A stretch of 64,000 nt of DNA from Plumapathes pennacea (taxonomy: Eukaryota > Cnidaria > Anthozoa > Antipatharia > Myriopathidae). A program made the position numbers and the translations under genes. How positions within the stretch are numbered: position 1 is the stretch's first letter; every line of letters starts with the position of its first letter. Of this stretch, positions 22,294 to 34,692 are shown piece by piece. The DNA is taken from positions 19,892,597 through 19,956,596 of the forward strand of contig OZ038466.1 in assembly GCA_964036295.1 (NCBI GenBank), given 5' to 3'. The notes beneath the pieces were generated by a model. It saw only the letters and a list, made by a program, of their open reading frames with translations, did not search any database and was not told the origin of the DNA.

Positions 22294-24967
22294 CACTGGC
22301 TTGACGCTCGCCGGAAGAAAAATGCTATGTAATATATTTATAACGCTACAGAGAAAGAGGAATCCGAACAAGCAATATGACACCAAATTACTTTTAAATT
22401 TTGTATAGGTACGATGCTCACAGAGTAAACTAAGAGACGCGTGTCATGGCGCTGCCTGATGACGTTGGGTGGTGAAATAGTGTATATTTGGGGGAACTCT
22501 GAACCAGGGTTCGGTCCGGCGCTAATCTGGCGTTGTTTGAACGTGCAAAATATATAATACATCGAAATCTTAGTCGCTTGTCTTGTGTTTTTTTAAATTT
22601 TCGCAGCGTAGAAACTCAAAGATAGCAACGGTATTACTGTTCCTCCTTTTTTTGGGGGGGGGGGAAGGGAAGGATTGGACTGGCGTAGGGAGGGAGGGGG
22701 GGAGGAATGAGGAGCTGAGAGGAAACGCCCAACTCCTTCCAATTGCAAAACTAGTTTATCTAAAGTATCTATATGATGGTCTATTACCACAATACAGATC
22801 ATAAGATCATATTGATATTAATACTGCTCGAGAAAATTCCCGAGGATTAGGTGTGGCTAACAAAGCTGCTCAATCCGTATCTAAAATTGCCATCGACCAC
22901 AGTCTCCGTCGGCTTGTGTGTACAGTTGGAAGCGTCCTCTCACAGGTGGATGTGGCCGCCTGCCCGAAAACCGCAAGCAAATCAGTGGTTTATCACATAA
23001 CTGCCAAATTAACTAATCCTAAAGTTGCGGATTTGTATTTAACTAAAAACTCGACGGACTAAAGCGTTCTTCGCCCTACAATAGACCATTCAGCATATTG
23101 GTTCGATGTTATTTTTGTCCACTCTAACATTGATGAGTTCTGCATATAAAAAGTGACGACTGTCACCCAGATATAATGCCCTGTATCAATCAGTGCTCGG
23201 CAGAAAAATCGACACCATTTGTTTTTCTTTTTTTTTTTTTTTTTTTTTTTGAGATTATGCAAAATGAGTCATGTTTCATATTTCCACCACAAAATAAGAT
23301 TAAATACGTTCTTTCGATACATTCATGAAATTGAATTGCACTGAAAATCGAAGTTCTTTTTTAAAATTCAATCCCTTTTTCTACAACAAGTTTATACGAT
23401 TATTTTGAATCCGTACATGCACCAGTTGGCAAAATCATTCGCCGGGAGGATACTATTTGTGGGATTAAAGGCCTAAATTTGGTCCAAAATTCTTGTCCTT
23501 TTCAGTTGCTCGCACGTTGGTAGTTAGTAGCCGAAAATAGTTTAAACGAGTTTGTGATTTAGAGTCAAAAACTGGCGGTGAAAATCAGGAATTCGCCAAG
23601 AACCACCCGGATTTAGGTGCCGAGGAAGAATTCGCACTAAACATAAACCCAGTTTGACTTTAGGAATTTTAACGACAAAGCACAATTTTTGATCAATATT
23701 TAATAGTGTTATCGAAAGCAATATCCAATTTACTTCTTGCGATTCATAATGCAAAAATATCAAGGAAAAACTAGTTCAGTAGAAGTGATTTCCTAACCAC
23801 AGATTTGGATGATTATTTTCATTTGAAAATGTGTTTTTTCATTAGCTCGCCCACATTTTTTGAGTGTCTCCAGCGTTTGCAGGAGGTAAACAACTCGACA
23901 GGCTACAAATTGATAGTCTGCTACTGAAGACGACAGATTGACAGGCTACGGAGTCTCGAGGAACTTTCAACAAAAAAAGGTAACAGTTCAGTTAATTTTC
24001 TTTTTTTTTTTTTTTTCTCCCAACGTTCGTGGCATTTCTTTCTAATGCCGGACGGTTATATTTGCAAATATCGACTCGGTAATCTTGATTTCATAAGTAA
24101 GACACTTCTAAACCTATGGGAACGGAGAGAGTTTTTTGTTGCTATAACTCTGTTTAGCGCGAAGGCCTAAATCTGCCGGAATGTAATGTAATCTGAGTAC
24201 GAGTGAGAAGACAAGCTGAAAGTATCCAAAACACTAAATGATCGCTCTGAAAAAGGTCCATAGAATGGAAGAAGTGCTTAAGAAACTCAGCACATAACAC
24301 ATAGATGAAAATGTCTCAGTAAGGGGTATATAATTCATATTGTCAAAAAATTAGATCAGTCCAGTGGGTGTGAAATGCGAGATAGTTAGATGCGTTTCTG
24401 AAACAGACGAGCTGTCCTTTAAGTTCAAATTTTCCGGGCATCAGTTCACTGTGAAGGGCTGCCTATTAAAAACGCTTATCTCCTGGCTGTGTCACAGACA
24501 AACAGCCGGGAGATACAAACTTTCAATAGCGAGATAACTTGTAAATGAGTGTTATCTTGATCGAAATACTTGTTGACATTTCCTGTGTTGATGATTTATT
24601 ATCAATAAAGACGAAGGAAAATTATATATTAAAACTCCATTTTTCGTAGTAAATGTTCGACAATTTTCCCTAAAAATGCTTCTGCCGGATTTCTTCCGAC
24701 GACAGGCGCTGGATGTGCAGTAGTCCAACAGTAATCATTTCGGGTAAAAAGAAACCCTCATAAGAATGATCAGTAATCAGTTTTAAATTAAAACCGCTAA
24801 AAATTTGACCAGCACCTGTATTCGGATTTTTTTATCCAAGACGCACAAATCACAAGTTGTATGTTGCAAAAAAATGGTAGGGCTTTAAATTCGTGTCAAC
24901 ATCTGCCAACAACTCAAACACCAAGCTTGTAGTTACGTAATATCTAAATAACATTAATTTATTGCAG
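22294..24967. other. FAF1 3' region and upstream region of the ion channel gene
   Basis: No gene recognised. It holds a G run (22654-22663) with a purine-rich tract to about 22720, a T run (23229-23250) and AT-rich sequence. A frame at 22853-23062 matches nothing I know. Near 23880-23980 a segment ends in a GTAACA donor-like site and could be a 5' UTR exon of the downstream gene, whose first coding exon is preceded by an acceptor at 24967. Confidence 0.4.
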
Positions 24968-24974
24968 ACACAGA

Positions 24975-27900
24975 ATGCATTGGAGCGTACTTTGTCGTGT
25001 TAGTCTGCTGACAGTCCTACTGCGGACTCAGCGGACCACCAGGTAAGTCAGTGGCTCTTCTCAGGTGTGACGATATTTGAAATTAGCAATTAACTGGAAC
25101 CTTATTACTTTATCTGCAGTAGCTAAAATGAACCAAAATGTCGTTTTGTTGCGTTGTTTAAAATTGTTGAAAGCCTTCACAGTGACAATGCTGTTCAACT
25201 AACGATGGATCTTTACCCAAGTCAGCTATAAACCAAAGAGTTCTACCCGCCCAACAATCGAACGCGCCCTAAACGATAGGTCGCAATATTGTCTGCACAC
25301 GCGCGAACTGTCAGAGATTTGTGGTCAGCAATTCCGCAATTTTGAGGGCTTTCTGCGGCAAACGTCGCTTTTTGACAAAAGTTGAAGCTTTCCTTTGGCA
25401 GGGAGCGAAATTAATTATTCACGCTTCTGTGTTGGGACGTGAAAATATTTCCGAGCTATGTACCTTCGCCATGTATTTTTATATTTTGAAACACGCATAA
25501 ATCAAAATATTTCCATGCCAGTGTGAAATCCAGTATGTTTTGATTGGTTCATTTTGCGCAACGTGACAGGCGTTCCATTCTCCAACACCCGTTTTGTCAC
25601 GGAACGCCCGCGGAACCCTGCATTTCACAGGATTCCGGTTGATCTATTTCGGATAGTTGATTGGTTCTGTGAGACCCCATGGGACTGACGTCACGATATT
25701 TCTCACAAGTTTACGACATTTGCAATGCACGAGGTGGAAGAAGCGTCCATTTGCAGCTTGCCTTCCTCCGGGACACTTGGTACTTGGTGGTTTTGATATC
25801 CTGGTGCGTTGCTTCACTGAATACCACGACGTGCTCCTTGTCTTTTTAAATCTCCGGGAGATTTCAAAGGTTGGGCTGTGAGTCGTTCTTTGGCGGATTT
25901 TATATCCTGGTGCGCCTCTTCACTGAATACCATGACGTGGTCCTTGTCTTTCTCCAGGATACTTCAAAGTTTAGCTTAGTGTGACTTGGTACTTGCCGGT
26001 TGTCATATCCACGGTGCACTTCTTCATGACGTGAGGCGGCAAAAGTAGAGCTTTTCAAGCCACAGTTATGGAAGACCAGGAAACCTTGCAGCAAAACGTG
26101 CCACAAACGGCAGAACTGTAGCTTCCACGTGTACTGAAACTGTTCTGTTCTACTTTAAATCTCAGGTAAATTAGTCTTTATGACGTGCGTTTTCAGTATA
26201 GCATTCAAGAGGTTCTCGAATTTTAGTCATTTTAGGTCGAAGCTCGAATAGCGAAAGACAGAAGACAAACCATTGAACAAATTAAGATTCGTAATTGTTT
26301 TTGAAGTCAGTTGCGGTGCATGTTTATCGGGAAGAGTTCGACATGAGATGACGTCGGCGCTATTTTGAACATTTTATCCGTAAAAAGTACCTTGTAACAT
26401 CTTGTGGTGTTTGCTATCCTATATGAGATAGCTGTAGTCGGTTTAGTGGTAATATATAATCTTTGTGTATGCTGGACTCACTAATATATGTTAAGACACG
26501 TGGACCGACATTTGAATTTTGATCCTTCCTCAGGGCAGAGTTCCATTTAGTTGGATTATGTATATTTGTTAGTCTTCAAGTTTGACTGCAGAGAAAGTAG
26601 AAATAAAGTGTGTTGGTGCGCGCGCGCGTGGAGCTTCCGGTTGGCGAAATAAAAAAAAGTGTGTGTTGTCTTTATTTCCACAAACATAAAGATCAAAAGT
26701 CCCCATGTTGAATCCCAATGAAGCCTACCTCATGTCGAGTCTTTCATGAAGGGTCCAAAAGAGTTTGTTTTACTTGAAGGGTGCAAGGGGTTCCTCTGTA
26801 CGAGACATACATTATAGGTGCCGTGAGTTCCCTATATGAGACTTGCGTTAAGGGTCAACTGAGATGTGTTCGCTTATCAAGTCGCTTTGTAAAACGTGTA
26901 GTCCCTCAGTGTGTCCCTATATGAGACTTAAATGGAGCGTTGATTACGTTGTTCCTTTTGCTTTTAGTGAACAATGGTGCAAGACCTTGCGAGGGGGACG
27001 AGAGGGGCTTATTAGAGGGGTCTATTCAAAAGATGAGATGAAAACAAAATGTAAACTTCAAAAATACATCACCAAGCATCCAATTTGGCGTCACTGGTCT
27101 TTTCTCTACTAATTTTGGCAGTTTCAGTAATTATAGCCGGCTTGTTAGAGCATTTACGGCATTTGACAAGGTCCTAAGTTAACGTGTCTCTATTGGGAGT
27201 CCTAAATAGAAATTAGTGGGTGTCACTGCACTGAGTTTACATGAAGTCGTACGAAAAGTGTCCTAATATTGGGCTGTACTTGTTAAAATTAACATAATGA
27301 GTTTTGAATGAACAATAAAATATTGAACTTACAGACTATGTGTCAGTGTAGTCGTTTGCCGCTGTGCATGGTGTTTGCAGATCGCCTAAACCCCTTATTA
27401 AATGATTTATGAAAAACTTATATTGTCAGAATTGTGAATAGGATTACTGTAAACGATGGCTCTTTCTGCTCGAAGAAATGGGCAAATTTACTACCAGAAC
27501 TCCCTCGCACAAGCAGTCAAATATTATCGTTACATTAAGAGACGAGATCGTACCGTGATCGGTACCTCGCAGGGCTCGGGAATTATGTGAAATTTTCTCA
27601 CGCACGAGGCAAATGTAAAATCGGATCGCAATATTTATTTGGAATTTCATCCTATACTGCAACTTTTGCAAAAAAAAAAACATGTTGGTTTCTATGTAAA
27701 CTTAAGATTAGACTGATAAAAGTTATTGTTCTCATGTCAAAGATTCCAGGTTGCTAAGTTCTATATTGAGTTTCTAATTATCCTCTCAAAAAATCCTCTC
27801 ATTTTTTGTAATTGTCAGTGGAAGTTTCTCTGACCCTCTTCCAATTCTTCTAACTTCTTCTGTACGGATCAGTTCCTCAGAGCAAACTAAGCTGGACCGA

Positions 27901-30900
27901 ACAGAGAGCGTGAACGCCACGGCTATTCTGGAGGAACTCATCCATAAAAAAAAGTATGACAAGAAGGCTCGACCAGGGATCGGAGGTTAGCATGCTCTTT
28001 GATAGAAATTATTCCAGCCAGTCTAGAAGAAAATGTATGCCCAATGTAGGAGACTTAAGAGTTTGATCAGCATTCAATTTGTGCAAGCTGTGAAATACTA
28101 CGTTCTTTGTACTGTGCGGTATATTTTTGATATGAAAATGAAGAGAAATTGAAATTGAAGTTGATCGTTCCCATTCACTGCCAAATTTGAATTTGATTCT
28201 TATATCAGATAATATCAAAACACGTGAAACGAAACCTAAAGTGCGACCACTCATATGAAAATCCGCTCTCAGTGAAGACATTCTAATAGCAGTGTTCACG
28301 TTGATGGTAGCAAAAGCCGGTACAAAGAGGAGTAGGGAAACATGAAGGGATAAATAAGAAATTAACATCGAGCACTTAACATTATTTGTTGTTGTTGTTG
28401 TTGCTGCTGCTGTTTGTTGTTGTTGTTGCTGTTTGTTGTTGTTGTTGCTGCTGCTGCTGTTGCTATTTCACAGGCGAGCCGCTGAAGCTGTTCCTCAGCT
28501 TAGCTGTTCAGTCCATTACGAACATACGAGAATCTAATATGGTGAGTACGGTTTAAATATGACGCCAAAGAGATACTGGATGCCCAATGATGTCACGGCT
28601 GCTCCCATATACAAACCATATTAATATGTGCTGCACAAAGACAAGCATTTAAAGCAATTCGGTCCAAAATAGGATACAGATTTTGTCTCTTTGTTCCCCT
28701 GGAATAGGGTAGTAAGTTTTGCTTATTTTATACAGGTCTGAAATAGGGCGGACATTTTGGGATGCAAGTCTGAAATAGGGTCGAAAAATTTTATATTTTG
28801 GTTTGAAGTATAGGAAGGGTTTCCCGAACCGGGCGGTACAATCCCACCCAAAATTAACATAAGGTTCACTCCGGGCATCGCCCCTCAACCATATCCAACT
28901 TACCCTTGTTTGTATGTCCCTCTTGTTTCCTGTCTACCTTAATATGTCGCTGCCCCTTTGTAACTGTTTGTCTCTGTCTTTGTGTAGACGGTTTTGTGTG
29001 GCTGATCGTATTCCTTCCATCTCCCCTCTGTTTGTCTTATATTAGTCAATCATTAGCGACATTTTAACATTTTACTGTTATAAATAGCTTTGGCAATATC
29101 TGTATTTAGGGTCATGCTAATAAAGCTTTTGTATAAGTCCTAACTTAACCAAGACATTTTCTGTCTGCCCCTCTCTACCGTTTCTGAGCGTGCTTTTATG
29201 TGTTCTCATCATTTGTATCCTTGCTATTTAACAGGAATTCACCACATCCATGTTCCTTCGTCAAGAATGGACCGACCTGCGTCTCGCTCACGGCCTGGAT
29301 GGCACCTTATCCTTAAAGGGAGAGGAAGTCAACAGAATATGGATCCCAGACACATACATCACGAACAACAACCAATACGTGCTCCACAAAGACAATCAGT
29401 TGGCACTCATTTCCAAATATGGTGATGTCTACTTCAGTGGCAGGTAAACAACTGTGCGTTTAGGAGTGAGCTGACAAGCGCCTGGGGCTTGTGTGTGATG
29501 ACATCCAACATGGCGTCCCGAACAGTGTTTACCAGCAATACATATTTTACAAAAAGCGTGGAATAAATGTTTACTTTGTAAATTAAAGTAAATATTCAAT
29601 ATTAATCTGAATGCCTAAAACTAAACCTTGTTAGTTTGCAAATGAGCTTAGCAACGGACAACTTCATATCCAGCTGCAAGCCCGCCCACAGCGCCTTTAT
29701 TTCATGTTTGTCAGCTCTCTGTGCCTTTATATTAAATATTTCTGCAGACATTCTGTTCTTCACCTGGTATAAATTATCTTTCATGACCATGTGACTCTGC
29801 AGGTTGTTAGTCGTGGCATCGTGTCAGATGTATCTCGTGAAGTTCCCAGGAGATGTCCAGAAATGCAAGCTAATTTTGGAAAGCTGTAAGTCACAGTCTT
29901 CCTTGGAGGAGAGGGAGGCTGGTTGAGGAAGTGATCGTGGACTGTTATTGAAAATCTTCTTTTGACTTTCTGCGCTTAAGCTCTAGCTAACTAAGGTCTC
30001 CCGTGACCTTCCATTAATGCGAACTAACGTTGTTTCATCCCAGTTGCGTATACAAGAGAACACCTGGAGTATCACTGGAAAGCACCGGAGCCTGTGGTGA
30101 TACTCAACAGCGAAATGGCCGAATTCGACTTGGCGCAATTTCAGCACAATGTTACTGATGTCAGTTATGTGTCCGGTAAGTTCAGTGGCTCTTCAAGCGT
30201 TAGTTCGTTTAGCAACAAAAAATTATCAAACTTCTTTAGCGATGGCAAAAGAAATATTGCTCGAAAAAGGATGAAATAAAGTTTTTTATCAGGGCGTTTA
30301 CTTTGGAGGTGCCACAGTAAATAATGTACGGGAATTAAGACAGATGAAAGTCTGGTTTCATAGTTTTGTCCCGCAACCCCATACTTTTAATAGTATAGAA
30401 ATTTACTTGAAATTATTTCAAAATAATTCAAATAGAATCTGAAATTATTTTGATGATTTAGAGTAGTTTCGGATGAATGTCGAAAGTAATCGCACGATTG
30501 CTTTGGTTTTGCATTTGCTGCGCTTTTTACATTGGCCCAGAGAAGTTTGGCAGCATCTCCGGTGACCAACCAGGAGCGAAAGCAAAACCTGATGACGATC
30601 TTCTGGCGCAAGCGTGCAAACAAGCAGCGATGGGCACTGCTGATTGGTTTCTTCTTCGCGAAACCAAACGCAAATTATTGTGGCTTCTGATTGGTTGAAA
30701 GTGTTTCATAGCGACCTCTGTGATTGGCAGTGTCATTATACTTTGGTTTTTGGTTCTAGGAAGACATTCGCAAACCGCAGCTATATGTATACGGTAACCG
30801 CTTTAAGATTTTGCTTTTCCTGATTAGCCAAACATCAGAAAGCGCAGCCTCAAAACCAAAGCAATCACACAGTTACTTCCGACAGTCATTCGAAAACCGC

Positions 30901-33593
30901 ACCAATATAATGATTGTTCGACGTTGATCTTTACAGGGAGGTACCGAGACATGATTGTGACGTTCACGTTCCAGAGACGCTTGGGTTTCTACTTGATAAA
31001 CTTCTATGTACCGTGCATCATGATGGTGATTATGAGTTGGTTGGTATTCTGGATCGACCGCGACAACATTGGTGATCGCATCGCCCTGGGCATCACCACG
31101 GTTCTGACAATCGTCTTCTTACTAGGCTCCGGGAATGCCACGGTCCCACGCGTCAGTTACGCCAAAGCAATAGACTGGTACCTAATGACGTCACTAATAT
31201 TCGTATTTGTGGCGCTGATGATGTGTTTGATAATTTTCCGCTTCGAGCACGCGTCACGCGGGAAGAACGACAACGGTACATCCTCGATGGGACATCCTGA
31301 CACGAGCGGAACGCAGGTATGACGCTCTTCCGTACCACGTTTTCACTGTGAACCTTTTACTCCCAAGATGAAAATACAGTTTCTCCCAAACCATTAACTA
31401 AGAAACTGTACGATTGATGTAGTGAGAATTGATAGTTTAATCAGCTTCCATCTAAGCAAACTATGAAATGGCAAATTCTTCATACTGTATGATATATCTC
31501 TGTTGAGAGAGTGAATGAGAAAATCGAAGTTGATCACTTTTGGGAGTGAAAGTGTTTGCATGACATTGGCATGATGAACTCGCGCGTCCACGTTACACAC
31601 ATTTTGCTCATCTGTCTACTTGCATGTGTTTGAGATGACTTTTTGGCCGCAAGCACTTTGGACGACGGCAATACACGATAGCTTTGGACAATAGAGAATC
31701 TGTTCACATTCATGCGCAGTTGTTGTGGCTAGCGTTCCATTCCACAGTTTTATAACAGAAGACCCTGTGTTTCTCTCTCAGTGGTGTGACCCACTCTGGC
31801 CTTCTTACACCACAACAGAGTGGACCATCCCTGACAAGGTACCGTTATGCTCGATTAAACGCCGGGCCTCGAAAAAACCTCCTCGATCGGGTCGTAGCAT
31901 AGGTTCCACGTGTTCCGTACGTGAGCGTCTATCCAATGATTGGAGCTCAGAATGTGGACGGCTCCCTGTGAAAATTCGAAGGAGCAAAAATCAGTCGTTC
32001 ATTATTCCTTCGGTATAACGATTACATCCGTAGATTTTGTACATTTCAACCGTATTCGTGGATTTACTGTATGTTTGCGTGTTTGACCATCACTTGGAGT
32101 CCGACGCACATTTTTCGGGGAGTGCTGGGGCTGCTTTATCAACCACCCGGCGTCTACTCGAGTTACTTTTTTGTTGTTTTTTAGACAAAAAATGCAAAAC
32201 ACATTAGAATGTTATGTGCGACGTTTAATCGAGTGTATACGATATCAAAGCAACATCATATTATCATCACCACCACCACTATCATCATCCTTATCACCAC
32301 CAGCAGCAGCAGGATCAACAGCAACACCATCACCAACAATCACCATCACCATCAACATCACCATTACCAACAATCACCATTACCAAATCATTTCCATCAC
32401 CAACATTTCGCCATCCTCCTCCTTCTCCTCCTCAACATCGCGGACATCACCATTGTCGTAACTGTCATGTCACCACACTTCATTACGTTCTTCGTGATCT
32501 TCACTATCATTATTTAGAATCGCTATCCCCAACACCATCACCATGGCATCACTATCGTCATCATTATTAACATAATCACCATCACAATCATCATTGCTAT
32601 CATCATAATCACGGTCACCATGATCATGTTCATCACCATCATCATCATCACCAACACCATCACCATGGCATCACTATCGCCATCATTATTAACATAATCA
32701 CCATCACCATCATCATTGCTATCACCATAATCATGGTCACCATGATCATGATCATCACCATCATCATCACCAACACTATCACCATGGCATCACGTACTAT
32801 TGCAATTATTTTTAACATAATCACCATCACCATCATCATTGCTATCACCATAATCATGGTCACCATGATCATGATCATCACCATCATCATCACCAACACC
32901 ATCACCATGGCATCACGTACTATTGCAATTATTTTTAACATAAACACCATCACTAAAATCATTGCTTTCACCATGATCGTGATCACCATGTTGATGATGA
33001 TGATGATGATGATGATCATTATCATCATCATCATCATCACCATCACTATCACCACCATGATTATCATGATCACCGCTATCACCATCATCATCGCTATCAT
33101 TATCATCATCACCGTTATCACCAACATCATCGCTGTTACCATCATATGACCATCATCACCGTTATCATAACCATCGTCCATTTTCGTGGTTGTCGCCAGA
33201 ATCAGCAGCATTTGTTTATCCTTTCTGCGCGTTCCATTCAATCAGACGTCGACCTCTTTCTTAACAATGCAGTAAGTGTATAGGAGCATGCTAATATCTG
33301 ACGCATTGCAGATGTCATATCCCATGGACGAGTTTGAAGACAGAAGTCACGTGTCCTATTACGTGGCGGACCAACAAGGCGCGGTCTACCCAATTGTCCG
33401 CAGCGTCTCCGGAACGCGGCATAGGCCTAGGGCGAGTAGCATCCAGCACCGACTTCCCAGGTTCCTGTGCGGTCTTCGCTTGTCCAGTTCCAACTCACAG
33501 CGCAGTTGTATGGTGAACAAGACATGCCGTGTCCTGTTCCCTCTCGCCTTTGTCATTTTTAACTGTATTTACTGGGTCATTGTCGCGCGATAA
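24975..33593 (+). CDS. Cys-loop ligand-gated ion channel subunit (GABA/glycine-receptor-like)
   Basis: Complete model, nine exons: 24975-25042, 27873-27985, 28474-28541, 29235-29443, 29803-29885, 30044-30175, 30937-31316, 31782-32012, 33312-33593; 522 codons, 521 aa, phases consistent. Pentameric receptor subunit of the plasma membrane. Seen: a hydrophobic signal-peptide-like start; extracellular domain with YDKKARPGIGG, WIPDTYITNNNQ and the 13-spaced Cys loop C160-C174 (CQMYLVKFPGDVQKC); M1 (about 242-263); M2 (about 273-292, RIALGITTVLTIVF); M3 (about 302-325); a basic intracellular loop of about 165 residues; and M4 near the C-terminus (about 492-516). ITTVLT is typical of anion-selective GABA-A beta and glycine receptors, but the usual Pro/Ala-Ala-Arg before M2 is Gly270-Asp271-Arg272. 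An acidic residue here is the hallmark of cation channels, so selectivity may be inverted (inference). Ligand unknown. Exon 2 needs an acceptor at 27871-27872; the AG at 27879-27880 would give a stop. Confidence 0.9.
25778..26040. repeat. About 103-bp tandem repeat, two and a half copies
   Basis: Units begin near 25778, 25882 and 25986 and share gatatcctggtgcg, cttcactgaataccacgacg and ctccttgtctttt, with growing divergence to the right. Lies in intron 1 of the ion channel gene. Confidence 0.75.
28384..28466. repeat. (TTG)n/(CTG)n microsatellite near a splice acceptor
   Basis: Imperfect trinucleotide repeat ending only 7 bp before the acceptor of exon 3 of the ion channel gene (28474). It probably forms part of the pyrimidine tract. 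Confidence 0.9.
30459..30905. mobile_element. MITE family A, copy 3 (long, composite)
   Basis: Starts tagagtagtttcggatgaat and ends gacagtcattcgaaaaccgc. At about 445 bp it is longer than its relatives, with an extra internal block (about 30770-30830), suggesting internal insertion or duplication. It ends about 32 bp before exon 7 of the ion channel gene. Confidence 0.8.
31345..31556. mobile_element. MITE family C copy after ion channel exon 7
   Basis: Begins aaccttttactcccaagatg and ends tcacttttgggagtgaaag. It shares gaattgatagtttaatcagc with the copy at 63546-63752. Non-coding. Confidence 0.75.
32250..33160. repeat. (CAT)n-rich repeat with a 118-123-bp higher-order unit
   Basis: Dense cat/atc trinucleotide repeat. 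The phrase caccatggcatcac recurs at about 32539, 32662, 32780 and 32903, giving a superimposed unit of 118-123 bp with two nearly identical adjacent copies (about 32690-32940). Fills most of intron 8 of the ion channel gene. Frames on both strands (Met/Ile/Val-rich or His/Thr-rich) are artefacts. Confidence 0.95.
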
Positions 33594-34692
33594 ACTTGGG
33601 TGAGATTCTGAGGTGTCACTACACATGTAGAGGGTTGAAGTACTTTCGAGTTCTTACTTCTGGGCTATCCAAACCAAATTCTCCTTACCCTTTGTAAGAA
33701 AACTGTGTTGACGATGTGGTGAGAAATGACTGGTGGATCAAGTGTCACATGAGATGCGAGCTGTAGAGCCCTACAAATCTTAGACAGGAAAATCGTGGCT
33801 ATTTAGGCATAGCTGTCGTCCAGATTCTTGGTATCGACTTGGGCTTGGCCAACAAACTGGCGGCGAAGTTTCAGTAAAATAAAAACAACTAAACAGCTTG
33901 TTCTAGCTCAAAACACATGAAAGCTTCTCATTTTCAGGCTTAAAAATGACAGCAAAGTTTAGACTTAATCCACGATTTTATCACTTATTCTCTGTGCAAT
34001 TTAAACTATAAAAATATTATAACTCCACTCGACAGCAACGTAAACACTGCTAGTTTATTTGAGTGGTCACAGCTTTCGGTTTTATTTGACATTTAAGAAG
34101 TCGTACATCATTTCGGTTGAGTGAAATTCGCCTTTGGGAGTGAACGAAGCTGAAGCTAGCTGAAAGTTTTGATAGCTGCAATTAATCGATCGAATAGTTG
34201 TAAGTTGGCGTTTAGTCTTAGTATTTAGAGCCGTTTTCGCATGACTGTCGAAAGTAATCGTGTGCTTGCTTTGGTTTTGCGTTTGCTGCGCTTTCAGATT
34301 TCGCTTTTTGTCCCAACAAGTTTGGGACAATCATGAGCAAAAACAAAACCTGATTGCGATCGTCTCATGCAAGCAAAAAAGTTGCGATGGTGTCAGTTGC
34401 CAGTTCCTCGCACTGCTGATTGGTGTCTTTTAAACCAATCACAAATTACTTTGGCTTAAATTGGCGTTGTTTTCTTGCAGTATTTGTGATTAGCGCTGTA
34501 ATCACTCCGATTTTCGTTTTCGAAAGTCATCCGAAAAAGGCTCTAAAGTACGACTTGTCCACCGAACACATAGAACTAAGGCTCGATACGCGGCGTTTCG
34601 AGTCAGAACATGGAGGAGTCGGATTATAAATATCTTATTCATTATTATTCCTAATTGTCGGCCTTGATAACATTAGAGACTTCGTGTTTGCG
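33594..34692. other. Convergent 3' regions of the ion channel gene and TTC4
   Basis: The two genes point at each other across about 1.1 kb. A degenerate family B-like segment lies at about 33790-33990 (gcttaaaaatgacagcaaag) and a family A MITE at 34226-34545. No further gene seen. Confidence 0.6.
34226..34545. mobile_element. MITE family A, copy 4
   Basis: Left end tagagccgttttcgcatgac, right end gtcatccgaaaaaggctcta, 320 bp, same inner blocks as copy 5. Short frames inside it have no meaning. Confidence 0.85.

Noticed and set aside
22853-23062. 69-codon frame, protein-like composition
   Set aside because: No family recognised, no splice context, no conserved motif; too short to support.
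32209-33241. Long Met/Ile/Val-rich and His/Thr-rich frames on both strands
   Set aside because: Translations of the (CAT)n repeat in an intron; no family resemblance.
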